Source: Arthrobacter bussei
GTDB lineage: Bacteria; Actinomycetota; Actinomycetes; Actinomycetales; Micrococcaceae
DNA: 64,000 nt
Direction of reading: 5' to 3'
Assembly: GCF_009377195.2 (NCBI RefSeq)
Contig: NZ_VJXX01000001.1
Location: 1,426,001 to 1,490,000, forward strand
Part shown: piece by piece, positions 16,555 through 25,129 of the stretch
Position numbering within the stretch: position 1 is the first letter of the stretch
Layout of the letters: each line of letters starts with the position of its first letter
Translations under genes and position numbers: made by a program
The notes under the pieces: model-generated
What the model was told of the DNA's origin: nothing
Databases searched by the model: none
The model's input: the letters and a program-made list of their open reading frames with translations, nothing else

Positions 16555-17852
16555 GGCCATAGCCTAGACCCGCCTCCCGTGGCATGCCTTCCCGCCGCAG
16601 CCTGCACCTCGTGCGCGGGATCCGGTCTCCGTACCGCGGTGAAGGAGGACCGTCGGGCCGAGCCGCGCGCGGCGGCCGAAACGAGGAGTGCCATGGCGGG
16701 ACCCAGCGACGGCGCCGTGCCGGCGTCGACCAGGCGCGCCCCCGCTGCGTAGTTCCCGAGCTTGTGCGCCGGTCCCAGCCCCCAGGGTTCGGCGGACCCG
16801 TCCGCCTCCCGCCCCAGAGGGGGTACCTGATGGGTCAGCGTGACGGTGGTCCGGTGGGGATCGTCGGGGTTGGGGATCGCGTCGAGGAGCGGGACCGGGT
16901 CCACTGCATGCTCCAGGTGCAGGTACTCGGTGTCCGCCGTCGGGTGCCACCCCGTGGGTGAGCCGACCGTCACGACCAGCTGGACGTCGTACGACGCGCC
17001 GAGACCGGTCCCGCGCGCGAGATTGACGGCGTGGATCCCGCCCTGGCTGTACCCCGCCAGGATGAGTGCGTCCCCCTCCTGCGCCCCCGCTCGACGCAGC
17101 GCCTCGCGCACAGCGGCTTCGGTGTGGCGGCTGTCCTCCACGAGAGCCTCGGCGACACCCCCGGCGTTGAAGGGGTTGCTGCCGCGCGCGTCGCCCACCA
17201 GCCCGGACTGCGTTCCGGGCAGCACCACCAGATGGACCGGCTGCGTCTCCGTACCCAGCCGCAGCACCTCGAACACGCCGGGCCCCTCCGCCTCCACGGC
17301 GGAGATCCGGGCGACGACGCCCTCGATCGACCCATCGAAGGTGACGACGTCCGAGGCCGTCCCGGAGACCGCACCGCGCGTCTCCAGCAGGTCGATGGGC
17401 CCGACGTCCAGCGCGCCGCGACGGATGGCCTCGCGGGCGAGGGCCCGCGCCGTCACCACCGATGCGCGGCGCGCCGACTCGGTCGCTGCACGGGCCGCAT
17501 CATCCGCCCAGGCATAGGCGTCCACGGCAGATCTCAGCCTCTCCCCCGTCTCGGTGAGTGACGCCGCGTTCTCCATGGCCGAGTAGAAGGAGGCACCGAC
17601 CTGCCCGCGTGCCTCCTGGTAGGCCGCTCCGGCGCCCGGGGGCAGGAGCTGCACCGGACGCCATGGCAGCTCGGCGACCTCCGCATCGAGCTGCGCGAGC
17701 GCCGTGGCGACCGCGGCGGTGTCCGATGCGAGCAGGGAGAGGACGCTCGCGGCGTGGTCGAGTTCCTCCCACTGGAAGCGGATCCCGCCCACACCTCCGC
17801 GGATCAGCAGCGGGCCGTCGCCGGGATCCTCGGGCCCGAGCAGCCGCGTCAC
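16551..17852 (-). CDS. WXG100-like N-terminal domain fused to an alpha/beta hydrolase
   Basis: Encodes 433 residues from GTG 17852, which overlaps the upstream stop (GTGA). The first 120 residues are a helical hairpin resembling WXG100 secretion substrates (FQWEELDHAASVLSLLASDT, LPPGAGAAYQEARGQVGASF). The rest is an alpha/beta hydrolase with nucleophile elbow LAGYSQGGIHAVN and a possible acid/histidine pair (AVDPVPLLD, GPAHKLGNY). This layout matches type VII-secreted lipase-like effectors of actinobacteria. No ESX machinery gene is in the window. A secretion role is inferred from the domain pair; a cytoplasmic lipase is the alternative. Confidence 0.7.
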   Translation of the reverse strand: MTRLLGPEDPGDGPLLIRGGVGGIRFQWEELDHAASVLSLLASDTAAVATALAQLDAEVAELPWRPVQLLPPGAGAAYQEARGQVGASFYSAMENAASLTETGERLRSAVDAYAWADDAARAATESARRASVVTARALAREAIRRGALDVGPIDLLETRGAVSGTASDVVTFDGSIEGVVARISAVEAEGPGVFEVLRLGTETQPVHLVVLPGTQSGLVGDARGSNPFNAGGVAEALVEDSRHTEAAVREALRRAGAQEGDALILAGYSQGGIHAVNLARGTGLGASYDVQLVVTVGSPTGWHPTADTEYLHLEHAVDPVPLLDAIPNPDDPHRTTVTLTHQVPPLGREADGSAEPWGLGPAHKLGNYAAGARLVDAGTAPSLGPAMALLVSAAARGSARRSSFTAVRRPDPAHEVQAAAGRHATGGGSRLWP

Positions 17853-18154
17853 AGCCCTGCCCCTCGCTGCAGGGCCTCCGCCACGCGGACGAGGCGGCCG
17901 TACTCGCCCAGGAGACGGGCTGCGGAGTGGAGCAGCTCGATGGTGCCCGAGAGCTCGCTGCACCGCTCGGCCAGGTACGTACGGAAGGCGCCGCCCGCGG
18001 GCGAGTCCCAGGAGAGGAGGGAGACGGACAGCGCCTGGCGCCGCACATCGGTGAGGCTCTCCGCATGCCGGGTCAGGGCTGCCTGGATCGCCAGTACGTC
18101 GTCGCCCGCGCCGCCCCCCGGACGGCTCGAACCACCCTCCCCGCCACTGTCCAT
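17849..18154 (-). CDS. WXG100-like small protein
   Basis: Encodes 101 residues, the classic WXG100 size. After a glycine-rich N-terminus it has two helices separated by SWDSPAGGAFRTYLAERC, where W-D-S-P-A-G stands in the WXG turn position. The second helix is SELSGTIELLHSAARLLGEY. The gene ends in a GTGA overlap with the WXG-hydrolase fusion, so the two are translated together and may form a heterodimer. The gene is divergent from purB. I infer family membership from helix pattern and size. Confidence 0.65.
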   Translation of the reverse strand: MDSGGEGGSSRPGGGAGDDVLAIQAALTRHAESLTDVRRQALSVSLLSWDSPAGGAFRTYLAERCSELSGTIELLHSAARLLGEYGRLVRVAEALQRGAGL

Positions 18155-18277
18155 GATCCGTCCCCTCGCCCGCCCTGTTCGTCCACGCTAGGAGCCCTAC
18201 GGAAAGGCCACCCGAGGGTGGCCGGGTATGTGGACAGGCCGTGAGGAGCCGGCCCCGCTCCATGGAAGGATGGAGCC

Positions 18278-19708
18278 ATGGCTGACTTCGCACTCTCCCG
18301 GGTTGAATTCGCTGCTCTGTCCCGAGGGGAGGGAACGTCGCTGACCCTCGGCCCCCTCGACGGCCGGTACCGTGACGCCGTGGCGCCCCTCGTCGATTTC
18401 CTGTCCGAGGCCGCCCTCAATCGCGACCGCGTGCACGTCGAGGTGGAGTGGCTGATCCACCTCACGCGTCACTCCGTCCTGCCCGGAACCGAGCCACTCA
18501 CCGCGGACCAGGAGGGACGGCTCCGCGCCGTGGTCACCTCGTTCGACGCCGCCTCGGTCGCCGAGCTCGCCGAGATCGAAGCCGTCACGGTGCATGACGT
18601 CAAGGCGGTGGAGTACTTCATCGGACGGCGCCTGGACGGCATCGGCATCGGCCACCTGAAACCGCTGGTCCACTTCGGCTGCACCTCCGAGGACATCAAC
18701 AACCTCTCCTACGCGCTCGGGATCAAGGGCGCCGTCACCGAGGTCTGGCTGCCGGCGGCGCGCTCCCTCGTCGCCTCGATCGCCGATCTGGCGCGCTCGA
18801 CCCGCGAGACCCCGATGCTCTCCCGGACGCACGGCCAGCCGGCGACGCCGACCACGCTCGGCAAGGAGATGGCCGTCGTCGCCCACCGCCTGACGCGCCA
18901 GCTGGACCGCATCGCGGCCACGGGGTTCCTCGGCAAGATCAACGGCGCCACCGGGACCTATGCGGCCCACTACGCCTCCGTCCCCGACGCCGACTGGGAG
19001 GGCGTGGCCCGGACCTTCGTCGAAGGCCTCGGCCTGACCTGGAATCCGCTGACCACGCAGATCGAATCCCACGACTGGCAGGCCGAGCTCTACTCGGACG
19101 TGGCCCGCTTCAACCGGATCCTCCACAACTTCTGCACCGACGTGTGGAGCTACATCTCCATCGGCTATTTCGCGCAGGTCCCGGTGGCCGGAGCCACCGG
19201 GTCCTCGACGATGCCGCACAAGGTGAACCCGATCCGCTTCGAGAACGCCGAGGCGAACCTGGAGATCTCCTCCGGCCTGCTGGACGTGCTGTCCTCGACG
19301 CTCGTCACGTCCCGCTGGCAGCGCGACCTCACAGATTCCTCCAGCCAGCGCAACATCGGCGTCGCCCTCGGCCACTCCCTCCTCGCCGTCTCCAACGTGG
19401 CCAAGGGACTCGCGAGGCTCGACGTCGCCGAGGACGTGCTGGCAGCAGATCTCGACGGCAACTGGGAGGTGCTCGGCGAGGCGGTGCAGATGGTCATGCG
19501 CGCCGAGGCGATCGCGGGCGTGCCGGGACTGGACGATCCCTATGAACGCCTCAAGGACCTGACCCGCGGCCGGCGTGTGGACGCGGCCCGGATGCGCGAG
19601 TTCGCGAGCGGGCTCGGGCTGAGTGCAGAGGCCGAGCAGAGGCTGCTCGCGCTGACGCCCGCCGGCTACACCGGTATCGCGGCGCGGCTCGTGGACCATC
19701 TCGGCTGA
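18278..19708 (+). CDS. purB: Adenylosuccinate lyase
   Basis: Encodes 476 residues of the fumarase/aspartase superfamily. It splits SAICAR to AICAR and adenylosuccinate to AMP, releasing fumarate, in purine synthesis. Marks are SLTLGPLDGRYRD at the N-terminus, FGCTSEDINN, SRTHGQPATPTTLGKE with the catalytic histidine, and the superfamily signature GSSTMPHKVNP near residue 310. The length and N-terminus match the long E. coli-type enzyme. AAGGATGG precedes the ATG. It stands alone, divergent from the WXG100-like genes. Confidence 0.96.
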   Translation: MADFALSRVEFAALSRGEGTSLTLGPLDGRYRDAVAPLVDFLSEAALNRDRVHVEVEWLIHLTRHSVLPGTEPLTADQEGRLRAVVTSFDAASVAELAEIEAVTVHDVKAVEYFIGRRLDGIGIGHLKPLVHFGCTSEDINNLSYALGIKGAVTEVWLPAARSLVASIADLARSTRETPMLSRTHGQPATPTTLGKEMAVVAHRLTRQLDRIAATGFLGKINGATGTYAAHYASVPDADWEGVARTFVEGLGLTWNPLTTQIESHDWQAELYSDVARFNRILHNFCTDVWSYISIGYFAQVPVAGATGSSTMPHKVNPIRFENAEANLEISSGLLDVLSSTLVTSRWQRDLTDSSSQRNIGVALGHSLLAVSNVAKGLARLDVAEDVLAADLDGNWEVLGEAVQMVMRAEAIAGVPGLDDPYERLKDLTRGRRVDAARMREFASGLGLSAEAEQRLLALTPAGYTGIAARLVDHLG

Positions 19709-19769
19709 CCGCGTGCCGGCGCTCAGCCGGGCAGCAGCCACGATCCCCGTGCCGCACCGGAAAGGCGCC

Positions 19770-20648
19770 ATGCCACGAACACCACCTGTCCCGCCGCTCA
19801 TCAGGGCCGGCAGGAGCTCCCTGCACGTCATGACCTTCAACATCCGCTACGACCGTCCCGCCTCGCGTCCCGGGGACGTCGACTACTGGCCGGACCGCAT
19901 CCCGCCTCTGCAGGACGTGCTGCGGCGTGAGGTGCCCACGGTCCTCGGCGTGCAGGAGGCACTGCACCACCAGCTCGTGGTCGTCGAGGCCACCCTCCCC
20001 CCGCGGTACCGCATGATCGGGGCCGGGCGTGACGGCGGGAGCAGGGGTGAGTACTCCGCGATCTTCTACGATGCGCGCCGCCTGCAGCTCATCGAGTGGG
20101 ACCAGTTCTGGCTCTCCGACACCCCGAAGCTGATCGGCTCCTCGACGTGGGGCAACGGCGTGACGCGGATCGTCACGTGGGGCCGCTTCCGGGACACCTC
20201 GACCGACCGCGAGATCCTGCTCGTCAACACGCACTTCGACCACGAGTCGGACATCGCGCGCATCCGGAGCGCCGCCGCCGTGCTCGACCTCGTCAGGTTC
20301 TTCCGTCCCAGGCTGCCCACCGTCGTCATGGGTGACTTCAACTCCGACGCCGGCACCTCGTCCGCCTATCGGAGCTTCCTCGACTCGGGTGTGCTCGGCG
20401 ATGCCTGGGTCCTCGCGGACGAACACCTCACACCGGACTTCGGCACCTTCCCGCGCTATGGACGGCCGGTCGACGGCGGGCGCCGCATCGACTGGATCCT
20501 CACGACGCCGGACGTCCTCGTGCGGCAGGCCGGCGTGAACACGGCGACCCTCGACGGCCGCTGGGCCAGCGACCACGCGCCCGTGCAGGCCCTCGTCGAG
20601 ATCCCCCGCAGGGGATCGGGCGCCGCCTACCCCGTGACGCCGCGCTAG
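19770..20648 (+). CDS. Endonuclease/exonuclease/phosphatase-family hydrolase
   Basis: Encodes 292 residues from ATG 19770 (AAAGG upstream); an in-frame GTG at 19713 is less likely. EEP-fold metal-site motifs are present: MTFNIRYD, GVQEALHHQ, VVMGDFNSDAG and the terminal SDHAPVQALVEI. RRIDWILTTPDV is also typical. Such proteins hydrolyse phosphodiesters in nucleic acids, sphingolipids or phosphoinositides. The short distance (61 nt) after purB need not mean a functional link. No signal peptide is evident. Confidence 0.85.
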   Translation: MPRTPPVPPLIRAGRSSLHVMTFNIRYDRPASRPGDVDYWPDRIPPLQDVLRREVPTVLGVQEALHHQLVVVEATLPPRYRMIGAGRDGGSRGEYSAIFYDARRLQLIEWDQFWLSDTPKLIGSSTWGNGVTRIVTWGRFRDTSTDREILLVNTHFDHESDIARIRSAAAVLDLVRFFRPRLPTVVMGDFNSDAGTSSAYRSFLDSGVLGDAWVLADEHLTPDFGTFPRYGRPVDGGRRIDWILTTPDVLVRQAGVNTATLDGRWASDHAPVQALVEIPRRGSGAAYPVTPR

Positions 20649-20720
20649 CAGACACGCCCCCTGCCCGGTGCACCGATGTCCTGTTGACCCCGGCGTCCGG
20701 CGGACCGGAGGCTGTACGGC

Positions 20721-22163
20721 ATGGAGTGGGTGACCGGGGTCCTTGCGGCGGAGGACTACGAGGTGGGCCGGCAGATCGTGCAGCGCGGGGTGGCGGCGGT
20801 CTACCTGATCGCCTTCGCCTCGGCCCTGAACCAGTTCCCCGCCCTCCTCGGGGAGCGGGGGCTGCTGCCCGTGCCCGAGTACCTCCGACGGGCGGGCGAC
20901 CGCGCGGGTCCCACGCTCTTCCGCCGCGGATACACGGACCGCCGGCTCCGTGCCGTGGCCTGGACCGGCATCGTCCTCTCGGCGCTCCTGGTCCTCGGGC
21001 TGCCGCAGGCAGGCCCGCCCTGGCTGCCCCTCGTCGCCTTCCTGGTGCTCTGGGGGCTCTACACGTCGATCGTGAACGTGGGGCAGGTGTTCTACGGGTT
21101 CGGGTGGGAGAGCCTGTTGCTGGAGGCCGGGTTCATCGTCGCGTTCCTCGGGTCGGACGAGGTGGCCCCGCCGTTCCTCGTCCTGATCATGATCCGCTGG
21201 CTCGTCTTCCGTCTCGAGTTCGGCGCGGGCATGATCAAGATGCGCGGCGACCGCTCATGGCGTGACCTCACCGCCCTGGACTACCACCACGAGACGCAGC
21301 CGATGCCGAACCCGGCCAGCCGATTCTTCCACCTCCTGCCGAAGCCCCTGCACCGCGTCGAGGTGGCCGGCAACCACGTCACGCAGCTCGCGGTGCCGTG
21401 GCTGCTGTTCGCTCCCCAGCCCCTCGCGGGGATCGCCGCCCTGGTGATGATCCTGACGCAGGGCTGGCTCGTGGTCTCGGGCAACTTCGCCTGGCTCAAC
21501 ACGCTCACCATCATCCTGGCCTTCGCGGCCGTCCCCGACTCGTTCTACGCCGCGGTGGTCCCCGCCGTCGATCCCGCCGGCTCCTACCAGCCGACCCCGC
21601 TGTGGTTCACAATCGTCGTCGTGCTCGCCGTGCTCGTGCTCGCCTACCTGAGCCGCCAGGCGCTCGTGAACCTCTTCGCCCGGCACCAGTTGATGAATGC
21701 CAGCTTCAACAGGTGGCACCTCGGCAATGCGTACGGGGCGTTCGGGAGCGTCACGAAGGTGCGCTACGAGGTGGTCGTGGAGGGCACGCTCGACGACGCC
21801 GGTCCGGACGCGCACTGGCGGGAGTACGGGTTCAAGGGCAAACCCGGCGACCCGGCGCGCAGGCCACGGCAGTTCGCGCCGTACCACCTGCGCCTGGACT
21901 GGATGATGTGGTTCCTCGCGCTCGGGTCCGAGCGCGGATGGTTCACGCCGTTCCTGGTCAAGCTCCTGCAGGCCGATCCGCAGACCCTGGGACTCCTCGC
22001 GGAGGACCCGTTCGACGGCGCCCGCCCGCGGTACGTACGGGCGCGGATCTTCCTCTACCGGTTCGCCAGCCGACGCGAGAAGCGGGAGACGGGCCTGTGG
22101 TGGATCCGGGAGCCCCAGGGGGTTCTCGTCCGGCCCGCCTCACTGCGCGCCGAGTCGCCCTGA
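20721..22163 (+). CDS. Lipase maturation factor family membrane protein
   Basis: Encodes 480 residues. Several hydrophobic helices lie in the first 340 residues. The C-terminal part (about 345-480) is the conserved soluble region: SFNRWHLGNAYGAFGSVTKVRYEVVVEG, YGFKGKPGDP, PYHLRLDWMMWFLAL. This is the hallmark of the LMF1-like family, whose animal members help fold lipases in the ER. The bacterial role is not established. The start MEWVTGVLAAEDYEVGRQ fits the family. The gene overlaps the convergent RNA ligase gene by 24 bp. Confidence 0.88.
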   Translation: MEWVTGVLAAEDYEVGRQIVQRGVAAVYLIAFASALNQFPALLGERGLLPVPEYLRRAGDRAGPTLFRRGYTDRRLRAVAWTGIVLSALLVLGLPQAGPPWLPLVAFLVLWGLYTSIVNVGQVFYGFGWESLLLEAGFIVAFLGSDEVAPPFLVLIMIRWLVFRLEFGAGMIKMRGDRSWRDLTALDYHHETQPMPNPASRFFHLLPKPLHRVEVAGNHVTQLAVPWLLFAPQPLAGIAALVMILTQGWLVVSGNFAWLNTLTIILAFAAVPDSFYAAVVPAVDPAGSYQPTPLWFTIVVVLAVLVLAYLSRQALVNLFARHQLMNASFNRWHLGNAYGAFGSVTKVRYEVVVEGTLDDAGPDAHWREYGFKGKPGDPARRPRQFAPYHLRLDWMMWFLALGSERGWFTPFLVKLLQADPQTLGLLAEDPFDGARPRYVRARIFLYRFASRREKRETGLWWIREPQGVLVRPASLRAESP

Positions 22164-22700
22164 CGCCTGAGGAGCTCTTCCGCCGCCGAGCAGGATCAGG
22201 CGCTTCTCCTTGGCATCCCACCGCCGCACGATCCCGGCTGCAAGCCGCACCGGAGGGCTGTCCCTGAGCAGATCGAGCGCTGCGCCCAGCTGCTCGGCGG
22301 TCAGGCCGTGGCCGAGCGTGATGTGGGGCGTCCAGGCTCCGCTGACGGTGGTCGGCACGGTCTCCTGGACACCGTCGAGCGCGAACCAGATGCGCCGGTG
22401 CAAGCCGGTCAGTGCCGTCCCCGCGACGATCTGCCGCGCCAGCACGAACTTCCGGCGCGTGGGGAACACCAGGAAACCGGCGGTCCTCAGGTCGGGGGCG
22501 GGTCCGCCTGACGCAGCGGCGAGGTCGGCGTCGTACCGGTCGTCGATGCGCGCGGCCGCGGCGAGCGTGATGTGCGGGGCATTGCTGAAGGACTGGTGCC
22601 GCGACTGGTTCGGCAGGCCCGCGGCCTCGAGCGTGGCCCAGTCCTGCAGGAGGCGGAGGTCGGAGGGCGGGTCCAGCAGGAGTTCGATGCTATCGGCCAT
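22140..22700 (-). CDS. 2'-5' RNA ligase / cyclic phosphodiesterase family protein
   Basis: Encodes 186 residues from ATG 22700 (GGAGAGGG upstream). The two HxT motifs of the 2H phosphoesterase superfamily are clear: APHITLA near residue 40 and TPHITLGHG near residue 125. Such proteins join or open 2'-5' RNA linkages or hydrolyse cyclic nucleotides; the true substrate in bacteria is often unknown. The 3' end overlaps the convergent lipase maturation factor gene. Confidence 0.85.
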   Translation of the reverse strand: MADSIELLLDPPSDLRLLQDWATLEAAGLPNQSRHQSFSNAPHITLAAAARIDDRYDADLAAASGGPAPDLRTAGFLVFPTRRKFVLARQIVAGTALTGLHRRIWFALDGVQETVPTTVSGAWTPHITLGHGLTAEQLGAALDLLRDSPPVRLAAGIVRRWDAKEKRLILLGGGRAPQASGRLGAQ

Positions 22701-22817
22701 GCAGCACACCCTCTCCCGCCGGTCCCGTCAGCACCCGTCCCACTGCCCGTCCACTACGGTCCCCTGCTCGCCTCTTCCTGACCGGGCAGGGAGCCCGGCC
22801 AGGCGAACCGGCACGGG

Positions 22818-23732
22818 TCAGCGCGGCCGGCGGAAGTCGCCGACCCCGGCTGAACCGTCCACCTCGGTGGCACCCGTGCGCGGGTTGCGCTGCGGACGCT
22901 GATACGAGAGCTCACCACCGTTGCGCCCGCCGAAGGGCCTTCCGTGATCGGCGTACTCCTCGCGGAAGAACGCGAGCGCCCACTCCCCTAGCTGGATGCG
23001 GGCACCCGTTCGGAGGATGGACTGCTCCTTGCCGTTGACGCTCCCCGTGATCACGCCGTGCGGCACCAGGACGTACTCGTCGTCCTCGGTGTGGATGACC
23101 TCCGCGTGCAGCTCGTCGAGGCCCGCGAGGCGGAGCATCGCGTCCTCGCCGCTGCCGATGGTGGTGCGGTCACCGAGGAGTTCCACCTCCCTCGGCACCT
23201 GGCCGTCCCACGTCTCGGAGTTCTGCACGAAGATGAGCCGTGGACGCCCGCTCCCATGCAGGTAGTGCGTCGTCGTGATGGTGCGCTTGATACTCCGGTT
23301 CACGGTCGGCACGAGGGGGAACGGCGTGCCCGGAGGAAGGAGCGACGGCGTGTCCCCCTTCTCCAGGGCACGCCGGCCGATCCCGAGCAGCGGCGCGAGC
23401 GTACCGGGCGAACCGAGGCGGATGTGCGGCGAGCGCGTGATGAGGCGCTGCGCCATCGAGGACTGCACCGCACCGAGACTCACCAGCAGGCCCTTGGGCC
23501 CACTGACCGAGACGGCGAGGCCGCGATCCGCGAGTTCCTTCGCGATGGAACGCACCTGAGCGAGCCCCGGCAGGTTGTTGCCCCGGAAGGATGCCGGATC
23601 GTCCACGAAGACGTCCACGGTGCTCCCGGCGGCCTTCACCGTGCCGGAGAGGCGCGCTTCCGGCTTGCCGTCGACCGCGGGCTCGCCCAGCGAGAAATCG
23701 ATGTCAATGTCGAGCCTGAGTGTCGAGGCCAT
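22818..23732 (-). CDS. FHA-domain protein
   Basis: Encodes 304 residues. The C-terminal part (about 182-262) is an FHA phosphothreonine-binding fold (RTTIGSGEDAMLRLAGLDELHAEV, LVPHGVITGSVNG). The N-terminal 170 residues are a separate, unrecognised domain (LRLDIDIDFSLGEP, DVFVDDPASFRG). The strict GR.S..I motif of canonical FHA is altered here to TTIGSGED, and LHAEV replaces SRxH-type residues; phosphopeptide affinity is thus uncertain. It starts 14 nt after an 84-codon gene, forming a two-gene operon. Confidence 0.75.
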   Translation of the reverse strand: MASTLRLDIDIDFSLGEPAVDGKPEARLSGTVKAAGSTVDVFVDDPASFRGNNLPGLAQVRSIAKELADRGLAVSVSGPKGLLVSLGAVQSSMAQRLITRSPHIRLGSPGTLAPLLGIGRRALEKGDTPSLLPPGTPFPLVPTVNRSIKRTITTTHYLHGSGRPRLIFVQNSETWDGQVPREVELLGDRTTIGSGEDAMLRLAGLDELHAEVIHTEDDEYVLVPHGVITGSVNGKEQSILRTGARIQLGEWALAFFREEYADHGRPFGGRNGGELSYQRPQRNPRTGATEVDGSAGVGDFRRPR

Positions 23733-23746
23733 CGTGGTCCGGCGGA

Positions 23747-24001
23747 TCAGCTCGCGTGGGGGTCGGAACCGCTGGCGGCGTTGTCACTCGTGGTGATCCG
23801 CAGGGTGCCGTTGAACTTCCAGGTTGCACGCGGGGCATCGGGGCCGATGTCCCGCGGGACCTCGATGGTCATGTCCTGGAGGGTGTAGTTGATGGCTGCG
23901 CCCCGTCCGGTCAGGTAGGACCACATCTCCTCCGCGAGGTCCGTCCAGTCGCGGATGGTGTGGGACTCGCCGGTGCCAACGCTTGAGGTGTTTTCAGTCA
24001 T
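23747..24001 (-). CDS. 84-residue protein paired with the FHA gene
   Basis: Not recognised. The acidic, soluble 84-residue protein has a helical segment (IRDWTDLAEEMWSYLTGRGAAI) and then beta-like strands (YTLQDMTIEVPRD, ATWKFNGTLRITTSD). It is immediately upstream of the FHA-domain gene (14-nt gap) and so probably works with it. No signal peptide or metal motif is seen. Confidence 0.7.
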   Translation of the reverse strand: MTENTSSVGTGESHTIRDWTDLAEEMWSYLTGRGAAINYTLQDMTIEVPRDIGPDAPRATWKFNGTLRITTSDNAASGSDPHAS

Positions 24002-24099
24002 GTCGATTCCTTCGTCGGTGATCCAACAATGACAGACGTCCTCTAACTCCGTCTGACCTGGTGTTCCCCACCCTAGCGGAGGGTCAGGCCGGCCGGAAC

Positions 24100-24118
24100 C
24101 CGCCCCCGCAGGGGGCGG
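24100..24118. terminator. Hairpin terminator after the aldo/keto reductase gene
   Basis: CCGCCCCC (24100-24107) and GGGGGCGG (24111-24118) form a perfect 8-bp stem with a 3-nt loop, 19 nt past the reductase stop codon. No U-tract follows. Confidence 0.65.
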
Positions 24119-24136
24119 CGGATCCCGGCGCGGCGG

Positions 24137-25120
24137 CTACCACTTCGGGTGGACCGTGGCCCTGAAATGACGGTCGTAGATGGCGGCGACGGCGTCCGCC
24201 ATGCCCGCGGCGACTCCGGCGGACCCGGCGGCCGCCGCGTTGGCGCGCGCCTGCTCAGGGGTGCGCGCGCCGGGGATGACCGTGCTGAGGCCGTCCTGCG
24301 CGATGATCCACGCGAGCGCGGCCTGCGCCGTCGTGACGCCCTCCGGGACCAGCTCGGCGAACTCGCGGGCGGCCTGCAGGCCGGTCTCGTAGTCGACGCC
24401 GGAGAAGGTCTCCCCGACGTCGAAGGCGGCGCCGTCGCGGTTGTAGTTGCGGTGGTCGTTCTCGGCGAAGGCGGTGTCCGTCGTGTACTTCCCGGACAGC
24501 AGGCCCGAGGCGAGCGGCACGCGGGCGATGATGCCGACGCCGGCCGCCTTCGCCGCGGGCAGGACCTCGTCGAGGGGCTTCAACCTGAAGGCATTGAGGA
24601 TGATCTGCACGCTCGCGGTGTTCCCCCGGGCGATGGCGGCCAGGGCCTCGTCGGTCCGCTCGACGCTCACGCCGTAGTTCCTGATGACGCCATCGGCCAC
24701 GAGCGTGTCCAGCGCGTCGTAGACCTCGTCCGAACTGTAGACGGCGGTGGGCGGGCAGTGCAGCTGCACGAGATCGAGGGAATCCACGCCGAGATTGGTC
24801 CTCGACCGGTCGATCCACTGGCGGAAGTTCGAGAGCGTGTAGTTCTCCGGCGTCTGGTCCACCCGGCGGCCCATCTTGGTGCCGACGAGGATGTCGAGGT
24901 CCGGGTTGTCCCTGAGGAAGCCGCCGATCGTCGACTCGCTCCTGCCGTCGCCGTAGACGTCCGCCGTGTCGAAGAAGGTCACGCCGGCTTCGACCGCCGC
25001 ATCGAGTACCGCGACGGCGTCCTTGTCCTCCACCTCGCCCCAGTCCGCGCCGAGCTGCCACGTGCCGAGGCCGACGACGGAGACTGGATGGCCGGTTCTT
25101 CCGAGAATTCTCTGTTCCAT
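24137..25120 (-). CDS. Aldo/keto reductase
   Basis: Encodes 327 residues. The catalytic tetrad is visible: Asp and Tyr in FFDTADVYGDG, Lys in VGTKMGR and His in LVQLHCPP. The NADP-binding end (STVIPGARTPEQARANAAA) is intact. Members reduce aldehydes and ketones or act as beta-subunit-like oxidoreductases (YhdN/general stress type). The gene starts just 9 nt after the photolyase-family gene ends on the same strand, so they are probably co-transcribed. Confidence 0.92.
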   Translation of the reverse strand: MEQRILGRTGHPVSVVGLGTWQLGADWGEVEDKDAVAVLDAAVEAGVTFFDTADVYGDGRSESTIGGFLRDNPDLDILVGTKMGRRVDQTPENYTLSNFRQWIDRSRTNLGVDSLDLVQLHCPPTAVYSSDEVYDALDTLVADGVIRNYGVSVERTDEALAAIARGNTASVQIILNAFRLKPLDEVLPAAKAAGVGIIARVPLASGLLSGKYTTDTAFAENDHRNYNRDGAAFDVGETFSGVDYETGLQAAREFAELVPEGVTTAQAALAWIIAQDGLSTVIPGARTPEQARANAAAAGSAGVAAGMADAVAAIYDRHFRATVHPKW

Positions 25121-25129
25121 GCTTGAAGA

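Noticed and set aside
14044-16752. 902-codon plus-strand frame
   Set aside because: Antisense of E1 alpha and hisC; no recognisable domain and no ribosome site.
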